Shown in pieces: positions 60,975 to 64,000 of a DNA stretch of 64,000 nucleotides. The stretch lies in assembly GCF_003351025.1 (NCBI RefSeq), contig NZ_QPCG01000004.1:620001-684000 (forward strand), in the 5' to 3' direction. Under the pieces are notes generated by a model that was given only the letters and a program-made list of their open reading frames with translations, ran no database searches and was not told where the DNA came from. The position numbers were made by a program, and so were the translations under genes. Within the stretch, counting starts at the first letter, position 1; the number at the start of each line of letters is the position of its first letter. The DNA is from Mucilaginibacter endophyticus. GTDB lineage: Bacteria > Bacteroidota > Bacteroidia > Sphingobacteriales > Sphingobacteriaceae.

Positions 60975-60982
60975 CAAAAATA
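60975..60982 (-). promoter_or_regulatory. TATTTTTG -7 box of the metal-related group
   Basis: TAnnTTTG match on the minus strand, four bases from the ATG. Confidence 0.5.
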
Positions 60983-61072
60983 AGTGATTAACTTGTTGAT
61001 TACAAAATGTTTTTATCAGTTTGGGTAACAGATAGTTTAACAAATGTGCAAATAGTGATTTTTGCATATACA

Positions 61073-61100
61073 AAAAAGCCCCGGCCTTGCGCCGGGGACT
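61073..61100 (-). terminator. Terminator of the OmpA-like gene
   Basis: AGCCCCGGC and GCCGGGG hairpin with a T tract on the minus strand. Confidence 0.85.
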
Positions 61101-61140
61101 TCCTCATTAAACTATTAACTGATCTTATTATCTTCTTTAA

Positions 61141-61818
61141 TTATTGAGCCTGCTTAGCCTGCTCCTTCATTTTATCATTAGCTGTAATGGTTATTTCAAC
61201 CCTGCGGTTTTTTGTACGGCCATCCGCAGTAGTATTATCAGCAATTGGCTCGCTTGAGCCCTTTCCGGTAACTGTCATGCGTGATAAAGCCACATTTCCC
61301 GCAGCTAAATATGATTTTACAGCATCGGCCCTTTTTACCGAAAGCGTTTGGTTGAAACTATCGGGGCCGGTATTATCGGTATGTCCGATGATGCTAATAT
61401 TAGTTTCCGGATTTTTTTGCAATGAAGCTGCAAGGTTTTGCAGGTTTGTTTGCGCATCAGGTTTCAAATCTGATTTATTGGTATCAAACAAAATACCCGA
61501 ATCAAATTTCACCAAAATACCTTCGCCTTCCCGGGTTACCGTTGCGCCAGGTACCGTTTGTTTAATTTCGGCAGCCTGCCTGTCCATATTACGGCCAATA
61601 AAAGCGCCCGCGGTACCACCAACAGCACCACCAATGATAGCGCCCAAAGCAGTATTACCTGCGGCTTTACCAATAAATGCACCTACTGTACCTCCGGCAC
61701 CTGCGCCAATGGCAGCTCCTTTTTGTGTTTTTGTAAGTGAATTACATCCTGAGCCTAATATGCCTGCTGTTGCTAATGCTATGCCAAGGGTGGCTACTTT
61801 TAATTTAAGCGTTCTCAT
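61141..61818 (-). CDS. OmpA family lipoprotein with glycine zipper
   Basis: From ATG 61818 (MRTLKLKVATLGIALATAG, 225 residues); a longer frame lacks the signal sequence at its start. The lipobox Cys25 (GSGC) is followed by a glycine-zipper segment (about 33-75, GAAIGAGAGGTVGAFIGKAAG and on) and an OmpA-C domain (about 95-215) with HTDNTGPDSFNQTLSVKRAD, which binds peptidoglycan. It resembles YiaD-like lipoproteins and probably anchors the outer membrane to the wall. Confidence 0.92.
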   Translation of the reverse strand: MRTLKLKVATLGIALATAGILGSGCNSLTKTQKGAAIGAGAGGTVGAFIGKAAGNTALGAIIGGAVGGTAGAFIGRNMDRQAAEIKQTVPGATVTREGEGILVKFDSGILFDTNKSDLKPDAQTNLQNLAASLQKNPETNISIIGHTDNTGPDSFNQTLSVKRADAVKSYLAAGNVALSRMTVTGKGSSEPIADNTTADGRTKNRRVEITITANDKMKEQAKQAQ

Positions 61819-62073
61819 TGTACTTGTATAATTATGTATACTGTGCATTTTACAAAGCAGATGCCAAAAAAGGGCGATGGCAGTTTTAATAAGCACATTC
61901 TTTAAAAGAATGTACCTTCTCAATCAGAGCAACATTTTTTTAATGATTAGTAAAGTTAATTTCAACGGAGTAAAGAATGCTGAATTGAGGATTTTTTAGC
62001 TACTGCCCGATTTTTAGTACAAAGCGGTAGTAAAATTTTTGATACAGTACAATTTGGCAGCTTATTTCACACC

Positions 62074-63408
62074 TCAGCTTACCACTATCAGTGTAGCCGG
62101 GAATATCAATTTAAAGGTGCTGCCCTTATCTTTTTCAGACGTTACATCAATTTCGATATCATGAAAAGCTGCGATTGATTTTACAATGGGCAGTCCCAGT
62201 CCAAAACTATCCTGCTGCAGCGATTGCCTGAATTTTTTGAAGCGGTTAAAGATCAGTGGGATCGCGTCTTCATCAATGCCTATCCCGGTATCGGTTATGC
62301 TGATCATGTATTTATGATTCACTACTACGCCGGTTACCCTGATACTGCCACCCTCATTATTATATTTAATGGCGTTGTTAATAAGATTGAAGAACAGGTT
62401 AAAGAGTAAAAACTTATTGATATTGACAAAATGCCAGTTTTCGGGCATCGACATTTCGTACTCTATATTTTTATCCTGCAAACGGATCGAAATTTCGTCA
62501 TAAACCTCCTGCAATAGTTCGGATACCGAAACCCTGTCTTCCTTCAAAAACTGTTCGTTTTCTATCTGGGAAATGAGCAATAATGTTTTGGTGATGCTTT
62601 TTAGCCGGTTCAGGATTTTTTGCATTTCCAGCAACCTGACCTTAAGCTCATCATTAATATCCTCCTCCTCAAACATATTCTCAATTTTTGACTGGAGGAT
62701 CGAGATCGGCGTCATGAGCTCATGAGAAGCGTTGGAGATAAATTCGCGCTCTTTATGAAACTTATCGGCAATGGTTTCAATCATGTTGTGGATACTGATA
62801 TCCAGGTGCTGAAAATCTGACGTAGTGGTGCGAACCTGCCGGTAGGTATGAAAGTTAGGGAACTTTTGACCTACAAGCTTGGTTTTGATAATAAGCCTTA
62901 ACGGTTTAAGTACATAGGTTGAATATACCTGGTCGGCCAGTACGGTAAGCAGGATCATCCCCAGCAACACCTGGAAGGCGATATTTTGCAGGGGCACACT
63001 TGTTTCGTCCAGGGTATCCACGCTTTTGCCTATCTCCAGAAGGTAATTTTTGTTTTTAACTTTAAAGGTGTGGCTTAGTATGCGATACTCTAAGGTATCA
63101 CCCTCACTAAAAAGGCGCTTGCCCCTTTTTATGGTATCCAGGAAATAGTCCGGATCAACTTCATCCAAACTGATGTACTCGTCCTTAAGCGGCAGGTAAC
63201 TGCCATAGGCTTCTCCATTTTCGATATAGGTTTCAATGCCTTTGCTTTTTACAATTTGCAGCAGCTTGTTTTTTTGTTTGATGAGTTTGCTGTCAACGTA
63301 ATTGCGACTGATGTTTTTGATCAATACAGGAACAAGCAATACAAACAGTATCACGATAACCAGCTTGGAGATGGCGTTAAAAAGGGTAAGTTTTGTTCCT
63401 AATTTCAA
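62074..63408 (-). CDS. Sensor histidine kinase
   Basis: The 444-residue protein has TM segments near residues 14-33 and 140-160, with a periplasmic sensor region of about 100 residues between. His228 or so in EREFISNASHELMTPIS, then NLINNAIKYN, DTGIGI and FGLGLPIV boxes. It lies 4 bp after the response regulator gene and forms a pair with it. The nearby metal-related genes suggest a metal signal, but nothing in the sensor region confirms this. Confidence 0.94.
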   Translation of the reverse strand: MKLGTKLTLFNAISKLVIVILFVLLVPVLIKNISRNYVDSKLIKQKNKLLQIVKSKGIETYIENGEAYGSYLPLKDEYISLDEVDPDYFLDTIKRGKRLFSEGDTLEYRILSHTFKVKNKNYLLEIGKSVDTLDETSVPLQNIAFQVLLGMILLTVLADQVYSTYVLKPLRLIIKTKLVGQKFPNFHTYRQVRTTTSDFQHLDISIHNMIETIADKFHKEREFISNASHELMTPISILQSKIENMFEEEDINDELKVRLLEMQKILNRLKSITKTLLLISQIENEQFLKEDRVSVSELLQEVYDEISIRLQDKNIEYEMSMPENWHFVNINKFLLFNLFFNLINNAIKYNNEGGSIRVTGVVVNHKYMISITDTGIGIDEDAIPLIFNRFKKFRQSLQQDSFGLGLPIVKSIAAFHDIEIDVTSEKDKGSTFKLIFPATLIVVS

Positions 63409-63412
63409 ATAC

Positions 63413-64000
63413 TCAGGCGTTGATCTTTATTTTATAGCCCAAACCTCGTACCGTTTCCAGCCAATCGGGCGGGGCGTAAGCATTTAATTTTTTGCGGATG
63501 TTTTTTATATGCGCGTCGATGTAATTGCTGTCGTAGTCGTTATTCACCACGCTGCCCCAGATATGTTCGCTAAGCTGCATACGGGTAAGCGTACGGTTTT
63601 TATGTAAAATGAGATAGGCTATCAGGTCGAACTCCTTTTTGGTGATGGTATTAACAACGCTGTTGTAGTAAGATATAGTACGTGCAGTAAGGTCAATCAG
63701 GAAACCACCCAGCTCAACAATGTTGTTTTTTACCCCGAATTTACGCCTGATGATGGCCTGCATGCGGCTTTGTAGTTCAAGCAGCGAGAAGGGCTTAGGC
63801 AGATAATCGTCGGCACCAAGGTCAAGGCCTTTAATGCGGTCGTTGATTTCGGCACGGGCAGTTAATATGATACAGGCGGCTTCCGAGTTGGTTTTTTTTG
63901 ATTCGCGGAGCAGGTCAAGACCATCATAATCGGGCAAGCCGAGGTCGATCAATATAAAATCATACAGGTTGGTAGCGATCTTTTCGGATGCCGAAGTGCC
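63413..64000 (-). CDS. OmpR family response regulator (5' end outside window)
   Basis: The reading frame is open to base 64000; the first visible residues are GTSASEKIATNLYDFILIDLGLPDYDG, where the Asp of ILIDLGLPD is the phosphorylation site. The receiver's Lys lies in DYLPKPFS. The C-terminal winged helix (about the last 100 residues) includes LTRMQLSEHIWG and the VRGLGYKI end. It activates or represses promoters on the command of the kinase that follows. Confidence 0.95.
   Translation of the reverse strand, partial: GTSASEKIATNLYDFILIDLGLPDYDGLDLLRESKKTNSEAACIILTARAEINDRIKGLDLGADDYLPKPFSLLELQSRMQAIIRRKFGVKNNIVELGGFLIDLTARTISYYNSVVNTITKKEFDLIAYLILHKNRTLTRMQLSEHIWGSVVNNDYDSNYIDAHIKNIRKKLNAYAPPDWLETVRGLGYKIKINA

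Noticed and set aside
61187..61831. Open frame of 214 codons on the plus strand
   Set aside because: It is the antisense of the well-supported OmpA-like gene and has no family signature.
1..64000. Prophage, integron, or insertion sequence with a transposase gene
   Set aside because: No integrase, transposase, capsid or terminase signature was found on either strand.

Overview
The window looks like a chromosomal segment of a Bacteroidota bacterium, most likely family Sphingobacteriaceae (Mucilaginibacter or Pedobacter-like). This is an inference from gene content: a fused lpxC-fabZ gene, the PorX regulator of the type IX secretion system, a three-subunit b558-type succinate dehydrogenase, HYC_CC_PP, DUF1080, DUF6624 and DUF4142 proteins, and many TAnnTTTG promoter -7 boxes. 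No phage, transposase, CRISPR array, rRNA or tRNA gene was recognised. Almost all genes are housekeeping or ordinary accessory genes. The unusual material is mainly between them.

Layout. 0-6 kb: end of a GH13 amylase, then a sugar-oxidation group on the minus strand (gluconate-2-dehydrogenase-subunit-3-like lipoprotein, GMC oxidoreductase, DUF1080 hydrolase), and an outer-membrane barrel with an OMPLA-like motif. 6-16 kb: hisS, efp, an ABC ATPase, lpxA, lpxC-fabZ, lpxD, an HD hydrolase and the divergent porX. 16-25 kb: a SulP transporter, sdhCAB, a thioredoxin-fold lipoprotein without its cysteines, pdeM and a repeat-rich gap. 25-40 kb: a sensor kinase overlapping a DinB gene, gltX, comB, gcvT, a Gfo/Idh/MocA oxidoreductase, small envelope proteins, fumC, an S1/P1 nuclease and a protein tyrosine phosphatase. 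40-53 kb: DEAD-box helicase, GH43 glycosidase, aminopeptidase P, M23 peptidase, rbfA, a LolE-like permease, an MBL hydrolase, a SprT-like protein and feoAB. 53-57.7 kb: gcvH with a VanZ gene and a 49-residue lipoprotein, twin TPR proteins, a beta-lactamase-like serine hydrolase and a YbaB protein. 57.7-64 kb: a four-gene group that looks concerned with copper or another soft metal, an OmpA-family lipoprotein, and a kinase/response-regulator pair cut by the window edge.

Between the genes lie several families of dispersed imperfect inverted repeats. The best defined has seven copies that begin TGTCATTGCGAG (or close to it) and end with its complement. Six of the seven combine one short arm type with one GAGGA-type arm, which gives the element a direction. 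Other families use the words GGTTGATT, GTTCATAG, ACTCCTATGGAGT, CACCAGAGGTG, TCTGAATTC and CCCCTAAAGGGG, and some are nested in one another. In two places such sequence appears to have entered a gene: the N-terminus of ComB and the signal peptide of the lipoprotein after fumC.

Regulatory links that may be worth testing: an identical 12-bp palindrome, TAAAACGTTTTA, lies upstream of both the DUF1080 gene and the GH43 gene, and several TAnnTTTG boxes sit only 4-8 bases before the start codon, which suggests leaderless or nearly leaderless transcripts.
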